A stretch of DNA of 64,000 bases from Xanthobacteraceae bacterium (GTDB taxonomy: Bacteria; Pseudomonadota; Alphaproteobacteria; Rhizobiales; Xanthobacteraceae). Both the position numbers and the translations under genes were made by a program. The DNA is taken from the NCBI GenBank assembly GCA_028290465.1, contig JAQGJU010000099.1, positions 26,363-90,362 on the forward strand. The letters run 5' to 3'. The notes below the pieces were generated by a model. It had not been told where the DNA came from. It made no database searches and saw nothing but the letters and a program-made list of their open reading frames with translations. Below, one piece after another: positions 37,611 through 47,179 of the stretch. Every line of letters starts with the position of its first letter. Position 1 is the first letter of the stretch.

Positions 37611-38090
37611 TCACTCAGCCGACGTAGTGCGCTGGGACGACGGCGAACTCTGTTCGGAAATGTCCAATGCCTGTTCCAACTGCATCAAGACCGTTTCCAG
37701 TTCAGCGACATTTTTCACACCCAGTCGTTCCGTGAGTGCGCTCTCGAAGCCGATCATGTCGGAAACGATGTCGTTGTAAGCTTTCAGACCCGCGGTTGTC
37801 AGGGTTAGCAGCTCTTCGCGCCGGTCGTCGGGATTCCTGCTCCTGGCCAGCCAGCGCCGCTTCTCGAGCGCCGCTACGGCGCGGCTCACTTTGGTCTTAT
37901 GCATCGCTGAATGTGTGCCGATGGCTTTTGCGGTGAGCTGCACAAACTGGCCAAGGGTCGAGAGGACCCGCCAGTCGGGGACCGTCATCCCATACTTTCG
38001 GCCATAGACCCCTTTCAGCTTCTGCGAGATCACAGAGCCGAGCCGGTGCAGGCGGTAAGGCAGGAACGCTTCAAGAATGAGCCGTATCAT
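37611..38090 (-). CDS. MarR-family regulator of the homogentisate genes
   Basis: 159 residues with a MarR winged helix (VQLTAKAIGTHSAMHKTKVSRAVAALEKRRWLARSRNPDDRRE). It diverges from hmgA with 62 bp between, and a perfect palindrome lies there. MarR proteins of this kind repress aromatic-catabolism genes and respond to the pathway's acid; homogentisate or a related phenylacetate is the likely signal, by inference. Confidence 0.85.
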   Translation of the reverse strand: MIRLILEAFLPYRLHRLGSVISQKLKGVYGRKYGMTVPDWRVLSTLGQFVQLTAKAIGTHSAMHKTKVSRAVAALEKRRWLARSRNPDDRREELLTLTTAGLKAYNDIVSDMIGFESALTERLGVKNVAELETVLMQLEQALDISEQSSPSSQRTTSAE

Positions 38091-38099
38091 CGGTTGATG

Positions 38100-38113
38100 G
38101 TTACATTTGTAAC
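38100..38113. promoter_or_regulatory. MarR-type operator
   Basis: gttaca-tt-tgtaac is a perfect 6-2-6 inverted repeat centred in the 62-bp gap between the marR and hmgA starts, 10 bp from the marR ATG and 40 bp from hmgA. A single site here could control both genes. Confidence 0.6.
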
Positions 38114-38152
38114 TGAAATAAGGAAGTCAACAGATCGAGATGGAGGTGTTCC

Positions 38153-39511
38153 ATGAACATCCAGAAACCCAATGATTTCAGCCCGGATCGCTCGCGATCC
38201 GGCCAAAGGACGCTGACGCGAGGCTATATGTCGGGCTTCGGCAACGGCTTTGAGACGGAGGCCTTGCCCGGGGCCCTGCCGATCGGCCGGAACTCGCCGC
38301 AGAAGTGTCCCTATGGCCTCTATGCCGAGCAGCTTTCCGGCTCGCCGTTCACGGCGCCGCGCACCACCAACGAGCGCACGTGGCTGTACCGGATCCGGCC
38401 AACCATCGCGAACTGGGGCCAGTTTGAAAAGGCGGACATCGGTCTGTGGCGGACGGCGCCGGCCCATGAGGTCGACGTGCCGATCGCGCCGATGCGCTGG
38501 TCGCCGATTCCGATCCCGGCCGCGTCGCTCAGCTTCGTCGAAGGCATCCGCACAATGACAACCGCGGGTGACGCCGGCACGCAGTCCGGCATGGGTGCGC
38601 ATCTCTACTTCGTTACCCGCTCAATGGTGGACGAATATTTCTACAACGCCGATGCCGAAATGCTGCTGGTTCCGCAGGAAGGCAACCTGCGTCTGTGGAC
38701 CGAGTTCGGCATCATCGACATCGAGCCGGGCGAAATCTCGGTAATCCCGCGCGGCGTCAAGCTTCGCGTCGAGCTGCTTGGCGGCCCGGCACGGGGCTAT
38801 GTCTGCGAAAATTATGGCGGTGCGTTCACACTGCCGGAGCGCGGACCGATCGGAGCCAATTGCCTGGCCAATCCGCGCGACTTTCTGACTCCGACGGCCG
38901 CCTATGAGGATCGCGACACGCCCTCGCTGTTGCATGTGAAATGGGGCGGGGCGCTGTGGATGACGACCATCGATCATTCACCGCTCGACGTGGTCGCGTG
39001 GCACGGCAATTACGCGCCTTACAAATACGACCTGCGCCGCTTTTCACCGGTCGGGCCGACGTTGTTCGATCATGCGGATCCGTCGATCTTCACGGTGCTG
39101 ACCTCCCCATCGGAGACCCCCGGCACGGCGAATATCGACTTCGTGATCTTCCCGGATCGCTGGCTGGTGGCGGAAAATACCTTCCGTCCGCCCTGGTACC
39201 ACATGAACGTCATGAGCGAGTTCATGGGACTGATCTACGGACAATATGACGCCAAGGCCCATGGCTTCCTGCCGGGAGGCGCGTCGCTGCACAACTGCAT
39301 GCTGCCGCATGGGCCGGACCATGAATCCTTTGAGCGGGGCAGCAATGCCGAGTTGAAGCCACACAAGCTCGAAGGCACAATGGCCTTCATGTTCGAGACG
39401 CGGTTTCCGCAGCAGGTGACCGCCTATTCGGCCGGGGTCGACCAGCTACAAAAGGAATACGGCACCTACGGCAAAAAAATTCCGAAGTATTTCGATCCGA
39501 ACAGGCCTTGA
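38153..39511 (+). CDS. hmgA: Homogentisate 1,2-dioxygenase
   Basis: 452 residues, full length. It shows the family start [20 protein letters not shown] and the iron-ligand block [14 protein letters not shown], whose His and Glu are six residues apart as in the known enzyme. It opens the homogentisate ring to 4-maleylacetoacetate in tyrosine/phenylalanine breakdown. fahA follows 10 bp downstream. Neither hydroxyphenylpyruvate dioxygenase nor maleylacetoacetate isomerase is in the window. Confidence 0.96.
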   Translation: MNIQKPNDFSPDRSRSGQRTLTRGYMSGFGNGFETEALPGALPIGRNSPQKCPYGLYAEQLSGSPFTAPRTTNERTWLYRIRPTIANWGQFEKADIGLWRTAPAHEVDVPIAPMRWSPIPIPAASLSFVEGIRTMTTAGDAGTQSGMGAHLYFVTRSMVDEYFYNADAEMLLVPQEGNLRLWTEFGIIDIEPGEISVIPRGVKLRVELLGGPARGYVCENYGGAFTLPERGPIGANCLANPRDFLTPTAAYEDRDTPSLLHVKWGGALWMTTIDHSPLDVVAWHGNYAPYKYDLRRFSPVGPTLFDHADPSIFTVLTSPSETPGTANIDFVIFPDRWLVAENTFRPPWYHMNVMSEFMGLIYGQYDAKAHGFLPGGASLHNCMLPHGPDHESFERGSNAELKPHKLEGTMAFMFETRFPQQVTAYSAGVDQLQKEYGTYGKKIPKYFDPNRP

Positions 39512-39521
39512 GGTACAGTTG

Positions 39522-40817
39522 ATGCTCGACAACACACATGATGCCGCGCGGCGGAGCTGGGTTTCGTCAGCTAACGCGCATGACGACTTTCCGATCCAGA
39601 ACCTTCCCTTGGGCATCTTCTCGCGTGCCGATGGTGCGAGGCGCGCCGGTGTTGCTATCGGCGACTTCATCCTCGACCTCACGAGGCTCGCTGAAGCCGG
39701 ACTGATCGATGCGGAAGCCGCCGACGCGGTCGTCGCGACCGGCGACGGAACGCTCAACGGACTGTTCGCTCTCGGAAACGCGCCGAGACGAAGTCTGCGC
39801 CAGCAATTGTTTGCCTTGCTCGAAGAGTCGAGCCGGGACCGTGCGCGGGTCGAGCCGCTGCTCCATGCTGCAAAAGATTGCAAATTGCATATGCCTGCGG
39901 TCATCGGCGACTACACCGATTTTTACGCCGGTATCCACCACGCTCTCAATGTGGGACGGTTATTTCGGCCGGAAAATCCGCTGCTGCCAAACTACAAATA
40001 CGTGCCGATCGGATATCACGGCCGAACCTCGTCAATCGACATTTCTGGCAAAGGAATTGTCCGTCCGAACGGTCAGCGCAAGCGACCGGATGAAATCGAT
40101 CCGACCTTCGGTCCGTGCCGAAATCTGGACTACGAGTTGGAGCTTGGATTCTGGATTGGCACCGGTAACGATTTGGGCAAGCCCATCAACATCGCCCAGG
40201 CTGCGGATCATATCGCCGGCATCTCGCTGCTGAACGATTGGTCGGCGCGCGACGTGCAGGCGTGGGAGTATCAGCCGCTGGGTCCGTTCCTGGCGAAGAA
40301 TTTCGCGACCACAATTTCACCTTGGGTGGTGACGGCAGAAGCGCTTGCTCCGTTCCGCGCCGCGCAGCTCGCGCGCCCTGACGGCGATCCGGCGCCGCTG
40401 CCGTATCTTTACGACTCCAAAGACCAAGCGGCAGGCGCGTTCGACATCCTGATGGAAGCGTTCCTGGTTCCCAGCGGGGCAGAGCAGGGCGATGCTCATC
40501 GTCTTTCGTGCGGCAGCAGTATTTCGATGTACTGGACTCCCGGACAACTCGTCGCGCACCACACCTCAGGAGGCTGCAATCTCCAGCCCGGCGATCTGTT
40601 GGGCTCGGGCACTTTGTCTGGGGAGACGCCGGATAGCCGTGGTAGTCTTCTTGAGATCACCAACGGCGGCCGCGTTCCATTTCAACTAGCCTCCGGTCAA
40701 TCTCGAGTGTTTTTGGAGGACGGTGATACGGTGATCTATCGCGGCCATTGTCGACGGGACGGATTTGCGTCCATCGGCTTTGGCGAATGCCGGGGGACTG
40801 TACTCCCGGCGCCATAA
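39522..40817 (+). CDS. fahA: Fumarylacetoacetase
   Basis: 431 residues from ATG 39,522, with GAGG upstream. It has the FAH N-terminal domain and catalytic core: DFYAGIHHALNVG, LNDWSARDVQAWEY and PLGPFLAKNFATTISPWVV. It splits fumarylacetoacetate into fumarate and acetoacetate, the last step after hmgA. Same operon as hmgA. Confidence 0.95.
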   Translation: MLDNTHDAARRSWVSSANAHDDFPIQNLPLGIFSRADGARRAGVAIGDFILDLTRLAEAGLIDAEAADAVVATGDGTLNGLFALGNAPRRSLRQQLFALLEESSRDRARVEPLLHAAKDCKLHMPAVIGDYTDFYAGIHHALNVGRLFRPENPLLPNYKYVPIGYHGRTSSIDISGKGIVRPNGQRKRPDEIDPTFGPCRNLDYELELGFWIGTGNDLGKPINIAQAADHIAGISLLNDWSARDVQAWEYQPLGPFLAKNFATTISPWVVTAEALAPFRAAQLARPDGDPAPLPYLYDSKDQAAGAFDILMEAFLVPSGAEQGDAHRLSCGSSISMYWTPGQLVAHHTSGGCNLQPGDLLGSGTLSGETPDSRGSLLEITNGGRVPFQLASGQSRVFLEDGDTVIYRGHCRRDGFASIGFGECRGTVLPAP

Positions 40818-40898
40818 GTGTCCCGAGCAACGACTAACGGGTTTGCCGGAGTTACGCTCCAGCGGCAGTGCGTGTCGCACATCGCGCCAGAGCGGGAG

Positions 40899-41987
40899 CT
40901 ATCCGGGCAACCCGGTGCCAAACCCTCCAATAAGCGTACCTGTGCGGTCATAGAGCGGAGCCACCGTGCGGTTCTGGAAGCGAACTTTCCCGTCTTTGGA
41001 CAGCAACTTGACCCGGCCGGACCAATGACCGCGTGCACAGGCCAGTTTGAATAGATTGTCTGATAACGACTGATCTCGCTTCGGTGCGTAGGTCAGGGTC
41101 GGCTTCTGGCCATACATAAAGTCTTTGCTGAAGCCGAGTTCGGCCTCCGCTGCCTTATTCCAGCCGACAATGTTGCTGGCAAGGTCGGTCACCACGACGC
41201 ATTGAACCATCTGCTCTAGAACGAAAGCGTAGTCCTTCAGCGTATCGAGCGCCGGCGACGCCGCACGCTCGCCGCACAGTTCATGATAGAGGGCAATCGT
41301 CTTTTCTTCCGGCGAAACGCCGATCTCGCGGCGCAACAAAGCCGTAAAGTCATTGAAATGCCGAATGGCCGCCGACAGCCGACCCTGCCGCACATACAAG
41401 CGCATCAGTTTACGGTGTACCGATTCGTCGAAGGGGTCGAGCTGAATCAATGAGTTTGCGATTGCGACCGCATGGTTGAGCTCGTCATCCTGACTTCTTC
41501 TAACCAGAATGCTTCCGAGGTTTTCCCGGGCAATTTCTTTCAGGCGTTCCCGTTCGACCTGCAGCCAGTCGTCGAATACCGCCTGGCCGGTTTCGTGGCC
41601 GACCAGCAGGTCCCCGGCGTAAAGCGCGTTGGCGTCTTCGGCGGCATCAAGCGTCTTCAGCCGCGTCAGGCGCTCGAAATCATGGACGTCACTGCAGACG
41701 CATTCTTTTTGGATGGCGACATGGCCGCTATCGCACAAGATCGCCGTCGCGCCCGTGGCAGCGCGTATCGCGGACAGCGCCTGCCGCAAGCTCTGCCGGG
41801 CGAGCCGATCGCTCTGGTCGCTCCATAACAGCGACGCCAAGTGGTCTCGCGTGAACCGCTTGCCAGCGTGGAGCGCCAGATAGGCAACCAGCGCCCTCGA
41901 CTTCCGTGTGGGAAGTCGGACCTCCTGGTTCAGGGCGTCCTGGATCGAGAAATCACCGAGAATGTTTACTCGCACCTTGGCCGTCAT
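40899..41987 (-). CDS. BTAD/SARP-like regulator with C-terminal PAS domain
   Basis: 362 residues from ATG 41,987, preceded by GGGAGGT. An OmpR-like winged helix (VRLPTRKSRALVAYLALHAG) comes first, then a bacterial transcriptional activation domain of helical repeats (about 90-240, FDESVHRKLMRLYVRQGR), then a PAS sensor (about 250-362, VVVTDLASNIVGWNKAAEAELG). PAS domains bind small ligands or cofactors. It diverges from the acyl-CoA ligase operon, which it likely activates. The pairing of BTAD and PAS in one protein is uncommon in catabolic loci. Confidence 0.85.
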   Translation of the reverse strand: MTAKVRVNILGDFSIQDALNQEVRLPTRKSRALVAYLALHAGKRFTRDHLASLLWSDQSDRLARQSLRQALSAIRAATGATAILCDSGHVAIQKECVCSDVHDFERLTRLKTLDAAEDANALYAGDLLVGHETGQAVFDDWLQVERERLKEIARENLGSILVRRSQDDELNHAVAIANSLIQLDPFDESVHRKLMRLYVRQGRLSAAIRHFNDFTALLRREIGVSPEEKTIALYHELCGERAASPALDTLKDYAFVLEQMVQCVVVTDLASNIVGWNKAAEAELGFSKDFMYGQKPTLTYAPKRDQSLSDNLFKLACARGHWSGRVKLLSKDGKVRFQNRTVAPLYDRTGTLIGGFGTGLPG

Positions 41988-42155
41988 AGGACCTCCCAAA
42001 CTTATTCCTTGTTGCGGAAGCTATAGCGCGTTCCGTCCACATTGCCATCTCAGGGGATATGCTGCGTTGCATTCAGGTGTGCTGTTGGTGCGGAAATACG
42101 TTAGTATAAACAACGAGTTGACGCCCGCTTCACGCTAGCGTTGTACTCCTGCATC
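41988..42155. promoter_or_regulatory. Divergent promoter region of the ligase/UbiD operon
   Basis: 168 bp between the BTAD-PAS regulator and the acyl-CoA ligase, with no gene. AT-rich tgcggaaatacgttagtataaac at about 42,089-42,111 is a plausible promoter core for the rightward operon. Confidence 0.35.
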
Positions 42156-43670
42156 ATGTTTCAGCTTTCCGACATTTTGGAACGAGCCGCCTGGCTGTTC
42201 GCTGACAAACCGGCCGTGCGCCACGGGACCGTATCGCTGACCTATGCCGAGCTTGGGAGCCGCGTTTTTCGGCTGGCAGGCGCGATGCAGGAGCTTGGCT
42301 TAAAGCCGGGCGATCGTGTCGCGGTGCTGGGCCGAAACAGCTTTCGAAATCTCGAAATACACTTGGCCTGCGCACACGCAAATCTTGTCCTTGTTCCGAT
42401 CAACATCCGGCTTGCTGCGAGCGAGGTCGACCGGATCATTCAGCTCACGCGGACGCGGCTGCTGTTTCGAGCGCTGCCGTACGAGCCGCGCGACGTACCG
42501 TGCATTCAATGGGATGATGACGACGCGCCAGCCTCCGACAACGACTATGAGCGGCTTCGGAAGCAAGGCCTTGCAATTGCAGCGCAGCCGCGCGCCTTGT
42601 CGGACATTGCCGAGATCTACTTCACCAGCGGCACGACCGGCGAGCCGAAGGGCGTCTGCCTAACCGATCAAAACCTTGTGGCGTCGGCCCTCGATGCGAT
42701 CCTGACGCTTGAGCTTTCCGCCAAATCGATATGGTTTCATGCGCCCCCGATGTTCCATTTGGTCGATGCGTTTTCGATTTGGGCACTGACGCTGGTTGGT
42801 GGCTGTCACATCACCGAACATTTCGAGCCGGCGAAATTTTGCGCCGTTGTAGAGCGCTCGAGGGTAACAGTCCTCAGTCTGCCGCCACCTCTGCTCGATA
42901 TGATCGCCAGGAGCACGGGCTTCGGCACCCACGATCTGTCTTCGCTGGACCGGATCAGCTTTGGCGGTGCGCCGATGGCGGAGCCGATCTATCGGCGGTG
43001 CGCCGCGGCATTCGGCTGTCCTTTGGTGCAGTCGTACGGGACGACGGAGACATCGGGAACCGTCTGCCAGCAGATGCCGCACGATCTTGTCGAGGGGGCG
43101 TGGCAGAACTCGATCGGTCAGCCGCTGCCACACATCAAGATCAAAGTGCTGGACGATGAGGGTAAGTCTCTTCCGGCCGGCGAAATCGGCGAGCTGGCTA
43201 TCGGCGGACCGCGCGTGATGGTTGGATATTGGGAGAACCCAAGCGCCACTGAGGCCGCCTTTCGCGATGGGCTATATCTGACTGGCGATCTCGGAATGTG
43301 CGACGAGAAGGGGCACTTTACGATTCTGGGCCGGAAGAAGGACATGATCATCTCCGGCGGAGAGAACGTCTATCCGGCCGAAGTCGAAAAGGTGCTGCTG
43401 TCGCATCCCGATGTGATTGAAGCCGCCGTGTTCGGCGCGCCTCATGAAAACTGGGGTGAACAAGTCACGGCGGTCGTGGTCCTGGCGCAAGACAGCGAGA
43501 CGACCCCTCAGGATCTCATCGCTCATTGTCGTACTTTAATCGGCGGATACAAGGTACCCAAAGCGATTTCTCTTTCGGCCGACGCTCTACCGAAGACTGG
43601 CCCGGGCAAGATCGCGAAGACCATTATTCGCGCGAAATATTTGGAGACGCATGCACATGTCGAACGATGA
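42156..43670 (+). CDS. Acyl-CoA synthetase (AMP-dependent ligase)
   Basis: 504 residues from ATG 42,156 (TTG 42,141 is less likely). The ANL-family P-loop IYFTSGTTGEPKG (154-166) is present, with YGTTETSG, YLTGDLGMCDEKG and the catalytic Lys segment LPKTGPGKIAKT. It should activate a carboxylic acid to its CoA thioester through an acyl-adenylate. It heads an operon with UbiD, transporter and hydratase genes, so the substrate is probably the imported carboxylate. Its end overlaps the next gene by 14-20 nt. Confidence 0.9.
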   Translation: MFQLSDILERAAWLFADKPAVRHGTVSLTYAELGSRVFRLAGAMQELGLKPGDRVAVLGRNSFRNLEIHLACAHANLVLVPINIRLAASEVDRIIQLTRTRLLFRALPYEPRDVPCIQWDDDDAPASDNDYERLRKQGLAIAAQPRALSDIAEIYFTSGTTGEPKGVCLTDQNLVASALDAILTLELSAKSIWFHAPPMFHLVDAFSIWALTLVGGCHITEHFEPAKFCAVVERSRVTVLSLPPPLLDMIARSTGFGTHDLSSLDRISFGGAPMAEPIYRRCAAAFGCPLVQSYGTTETSGTVCQQMPHDLVEGAWQNSIGQPLPHIKIKVLDDEGKSLPAGEIGELAIGGPRVMVGYWENPSATEAAFRDGLYLTGDLGMCDEKGHFTILGRKKDMIISGGENVYPAEVEKVLLSHPDVIEAAVFGAPHENWGEQVTAVVVLAQDSETTPQDLIAHCRTLIGGYKVPKAISLSADALPKTGPGKIAKTIIRAKYLETHAHVER

Positions 43671-45192
43671 CACGGAACGCTTCCGTCTGCGGCGCTTCAT
43701 GGAGACGCTGGTCGAGAACGGCGAGTGCCACGTCCACGACGATCCGATCGATATGATCGATGTGGCTGCGATGCTCGACGGTAATTTCAAGGCCGTCTGG
43801 TTCAAGAACGTCGGCCCGGAACGCGCGGAACTCGTCGGAAACGTCATGGGGGCGCGAAGCCGGCTTGCGTTGTCGCTTGAAACGACCCAGGCGGAATTCC
43901 CGGAAGTCCTGCGCCGCCGGTTGGCAACGCCGATTGCCCCGGTCGAGGTGTCAGCCAAGGATGCGCCGGTGCAGCAGGTCGTTCTGCGCGGCAGCGACGC
44001 CGACCTGACCAAACTGCCGGTGCATCTGCAGCACGAGCTGGATGGCGCGCCCTATATCTCGGCCAGCATCGATTTTGCCCGTGACCCGGCGACCGGATTT
44101 ACGAATATCGGGTGTCGCCGAATGATGTTGCGGGGACCGCAAACGGCTGGTGTCGATCTCAATGCCCCGAGCGATCTGCGCATGATCTACCAGTCGGCAA
44201 TCGCAAGGGGAGAGCGCCTGGAAGTGGCCTATACGGTCGGCAGCCACCCGACCGATTTTCTCGCTGGCGTTGCGTCGACGGCGCCAATCGACGAATTCCA
44301 CGTTCTGGGCGCGATTCGCGGTGCACCGGTTCCGATCGTGAAGTGCGCCACCGTCGATGTGTATGTGCCGGCGGATGCCGAATATGTGCTGGAGGGATAT
44401 CTCGACAACACCGGGCTCTCCGAGCCCGAGGGGCCGTATGGCGAATATCTCGGCTATTACGGCGAAGTAAAACGCAACCCGGTCTTCCATCTCACCGCGA
44501 TTACGCGGCGAGAAGACGCGCTATTCCAAACCGTCACGATTGGTGGGCGATACCTCGCGCGAACCGATACCGCGCAACTCGTCGCCGCCAAGACCGAGGC
44601 GACAATTTGGGATTCATTGCGCCAGGCAATCCGTAATCCGATCGCGGTCTGCTGCACGCCGTCTTGCGGCGGCATGTACAATGTCCGAGTTTCGATGCGT
44701 CAGCGCTATCCGGGCGAAGCCCGCAATGCCATTGCGGCTGTCTTCGGCTCTCTCGGCGACGTCAAGCACGTCTTCGTCGTGGATGAAGATATCGATGTGT
44801 TCTCCGATGAACAGATCGATTGGGCACTTGCCACGCGATTTCAGGCGGACCGCGATTTCGTCGTCGCGTCCGGCTTTAGGGCGGTCCCGATCGACCCCTC
44901 GCTGGTCGGCAGCCGAATCGGTGCCAAGGGCGGTTTCGACTGCACCAAGCCGGTCGGTCAGACCCGCGGTCTGGGTTACTCGCTTCCGGAACCTCCACGC
45001 TTGCCGAAAGCCGATCGCGCGTCGGTCGAGGAAAGGCTGACTGCCGGACCCGCGACGTTCCTGGAACTGATGGCTGCGACCGGGACGCGCGACGGCCGAG
45101 AACTACTCCGCACATTTGATGCACTCTACCAGGCAGGCCGCCTGGGTCGGTTGGAGAGCGGTAGCTACGTTCTAACGGGAGGAAGCAAATGA
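43657..45192 (+). CDS. UbiD-family (prenyl-FMN) decarboxylase
   Basis: 511 residues from ATG 43,657 (ATG 43,651 possible). It has the UbiD signature LSEPEGPYGEYLGYYG, where the acidic residues and Arg sites sit, plus an N-terminal FMN-binding half and DPATGFTNIGCRRMM. Relatives reversibly decarboxylate or carboxylate aromatic and alpha,beta-unsaturated acids with prenylated FMN. The UbiX prenyltransferase is not in the window and must be supplied elsewhere. Which acid is used cannot be read from sequence. Confidence 0.88.
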   Translation: MSNDDTERFRLRRFMETLVENGECHVHDDPIDMIDVAAMLDGNFKAVWFKNVGPERAELVGNVMGARSRLALSLETTQAEFPEVLRRRLATPIAPVEVSAKDAPVQQVVLRGSDADLTKLPVHLQHELDGAPYISASIDFARDPATGFTNIGCRRMMLRGPQTAGVDLNAPSDLRMIYQSAIARGERLEVAYTVGSHPTDFLAGVASTAPIDEFHVLGAIRGAPVPIVKCATVDVYVPADAEYVLEGYLDNTGLSEPEGPYGEYLGYYGEVKRNPVFHLTAITRREDALFQTVTIGGRYLARTDTAQLVAAKTEATIWDSLRQAIRNPIAVCCTPSCGGMYNVRVSMRQRYPGEARNAIAAVFGSLGDVKHVFVVDEDIDVFSDEQIDWALATRFQADRDFVVASGFRAVPIDPSLVGSRIGAKGGFDCTKPVGQTRGLGYSLPEPPRLPKADRASVEERLTAGPATFLELMAATGTRDGRELLRTFDALYQAGRLGRLESGSYVLTGGSK

Positions 45193-46316
45193 AAATAATG
45201 AAATTTGCCATACTGACTCTGCTCGCTGCTTCCACTGGTGCTGCGCATGCCGCCGATCCGTTCGTCGTCGGAATCGTGGCGCCGACGACAGGGTCGCTGA
45301 CAACCGTAGGATTGCGTCAGCTCTCCGCCGTCCAATGGTGGGAAAAGAAAGTAAACGCTGCCGGAGGCATCGTGGGCCGGCCAGTTCTGGTGGTCCATTG
45401 CAACGACGAAGGCAGCCCGGAAAAATCTGCGTCCTGCGTCCGCGATCTGATCTCGAAGGGCAGCGTTATTCTGCTCAATGCGTCCGTAACCGGTCCCATT
45501 CGCGCGGCGATGCCGTTGCTTCAGAACGGGCCGGTCATGGTGACGCCGTCGCCCAACATCGTTCCGAGCCCGGCGAGCTATGTGTTTCAGACAAGCCCCT
45601 CCGACGTCGATCTGACTAAATCGATCGCATCATTTCTCAAGCAGAACAAGCTGGATCGCTTGGCCATGCTGGCGTCGACGGACGCAAGCGGCGAGGTCGG
45701 TGTCGCCAGTGCGGCCGAGGTGTTCCCCAAAGAAGGCATCAAGTACGATCTCGCCCGCATCGATCTGCGCGCCAACGATGCGTCGATCCAACTGGCGAAC
45801 ATCGTCAAGCCCGAAGTGAAGGTGGTGTTCTCGAACTACTCCGGCGGAGGCGCGGCCGCGGTCGTCAAAAGCTACAACAATCTTAGTCTCGCTCAGCCGC
45901 TTATCGTAAGTTATGCGAACATCTCCGATGCCTTCATCAACGTCATCAAGAATGATCTGCCGACGCGGTTGCTCGGCACCGGCCTCAAGGCCGTTGCGCC
46001 CGAAATGCTCGACGACCCTGCTCGCCGAAAGCATGTCGAAGACTTCATGGCGTCCTACAAGGAGATGACGAAGGACAACGTCGATATGTTGACGTTGCTC
46101 GGCCTGACTCTCGCCGACACCGCCGACGCCGTGCTGAGGAACGTGAAGGATCCACGCGACGCGGCTTCGGTCCGGACTTATCTTGAGACGAATCCGGTTC
46201 CCAGCATTCAAATGCTGCGCTGGTCGAAGGATCGTCATGTCGGTATGACGGCCGATGATGTGTCGGTTCTGGAATACAAGAAGGGCAAGTGGGTTAAGGC
46301 AGATCCCGTTCAATGA
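45189..46316 (+). CDS. Branched-chain/aromatic acid ABC transporter binding protein
   Basis: 375 residues. Signal peptide to AHAADP, then the LivK/Leu-Ile-Val-binding fold (VGIVAPTTGSLTTVG, WWEKKVNAAGGIVGRPVLVV). It is the periplasmic binding partner of the Liv-type permeases that follow. In aromatic degraders such proteins bind aromatic acids as well as amino acids. The ATG overlaps the UbiD stop. Confidence 0.9.
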   Translation: MKIMKFAILTLLAASTGAAHAADPFVVGIVAPTTGSLTTVGLRQLSAVQWWEKKVNAAGGIVGRPVLVVHCNDEGSPEKSASCVRDLISKGSVILLNASVTGPIRAAMPLLQNGPVMVTPSPNIVPSPASYVFQTSPSDVDLTKSIASFLKQNKLDRLAMLASTDASGEVGVASAAEVFPKEGIKYDLARIDLRANDASIQLANIVKPEVKVVFSNYSGGGAAAVVKSYNNLSLAQPLIVSYANISDAFINVIKNDLPTRLLGTGLKAVAPEMLDDPARRKHVEDFMASYKEMTKDNVDMLTLLGLTLADTADAVLRNVKDPRDAASVRTYLETNPVPSIQMLRWSKDRHVGMTADDVSVLEYKKGKWVKADPVQ

Positions 46317-47179
46317 ACCCGCTGACCCAGTCCCTGATCAGCGGACTGATGTCCGGCGCCGTCTATGCTTTGCTGGCCGTTGGGCTCGTGCTGGCATTTC
46401 ACACGACGCGCGTCGTCAATCTGGCCCATGGCGAATCGTTCGCCATCGGCGGCTTGGTGGCGGCAACGTTGGCAGACGCCGGTCTGCCGGCTTACGTGTT
46501 CGCGCCTGTGGCGATCGCGGCGTCGGTTCTCTTTCTTCTGGCGGTCGAGCGCTTCCTGTTGCGGCCGCGACGGAGCTGGCCGATCGGAAACTTGATCCTG
46601 GTGACGCTGGCGGCGGCATTCCTGACCAGAGGCGTGCTTCAACTCGCCATGGGAGTCGACCCGCTGTCGTTTCCGCGAATGTTTACCGGCGCTCCGTTTC
46701 GGATCGCAGGTGGTGTGCTGCCGCCGCAAGGTCTGGCTCTGATCGTCATCGGCGTTACGACGGCGGTCGCCGTCACGCTCTTTCTGCTGTTCACGCCCTT
46801 GGGTCGAAAATTGCGCGCGGTCGCGGAGAACCCGGATGCGGCCGAATTGCTGGGCGTGAATGTCGATCGTGCGAGATCGCTGGCCTTTGGGATTGCGGGT
46901 GCGCTCGGCGGCTTGAGTGCCGTGCTGCTCGTTCCTTTGGTGTCGGTCGATTATCAGGCCGGTCTCGGCATGACCTTGCGCGGTTTCATCGCGGCTGCGC
47001 TCGGTGGCATGGCACCAGCCACGGTGATTCTGGCCGGGCTCGGGCTCGGTCTCTCCGAAGCGCTCGTGACGAATTATGCGGGCGCGTTAGCTCAGGACCC
47101 CATCGTGTTCATCGCCCTTATTGCGGTCGCGGTTTGGCAGAGCCGTAAAATCGCGTTCGGCGGTACGGGGCGCGCATGA
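46313..47179 (+). CDS. ABC transporter permease, LivH type
   Basis: 288 residues, about eight membrane segments; LAVGLVLAFHTTRVVNLAHGE is the LivH opening, and VDRARSLAFGIAGALGGLSAV is the EAA-like loop. It overlaps both neighbours by 4 nt. It pairs with the fused permease-ATPase encoded next. Confidence 0.92.
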   Translation: MNPLTQSLISGLMSGAVYALLAVGLVLAFHTTRVVNLAHGESFAIGGLVAATLADAGLPAYVFAPVAIAASVLFLLAVERFLLRPRRSWPIGNLILVTLAAAFLTRGVLQLAMGVDPLSFPRMFTGAPFRIAGGVLPPQGLALIVIGVTTAVAVTLFLLFTPLGRKLRAVAENPDAAELLGVNVDRARSLAFGIAGALGGLSAVLLVPLVSVDYQAGLGMTLRGFIAAALGGMAPATVILAGLGLGLSEALVTNYAGALAQDPIVFIALIAVAVWQSRKIAFGGTGRA

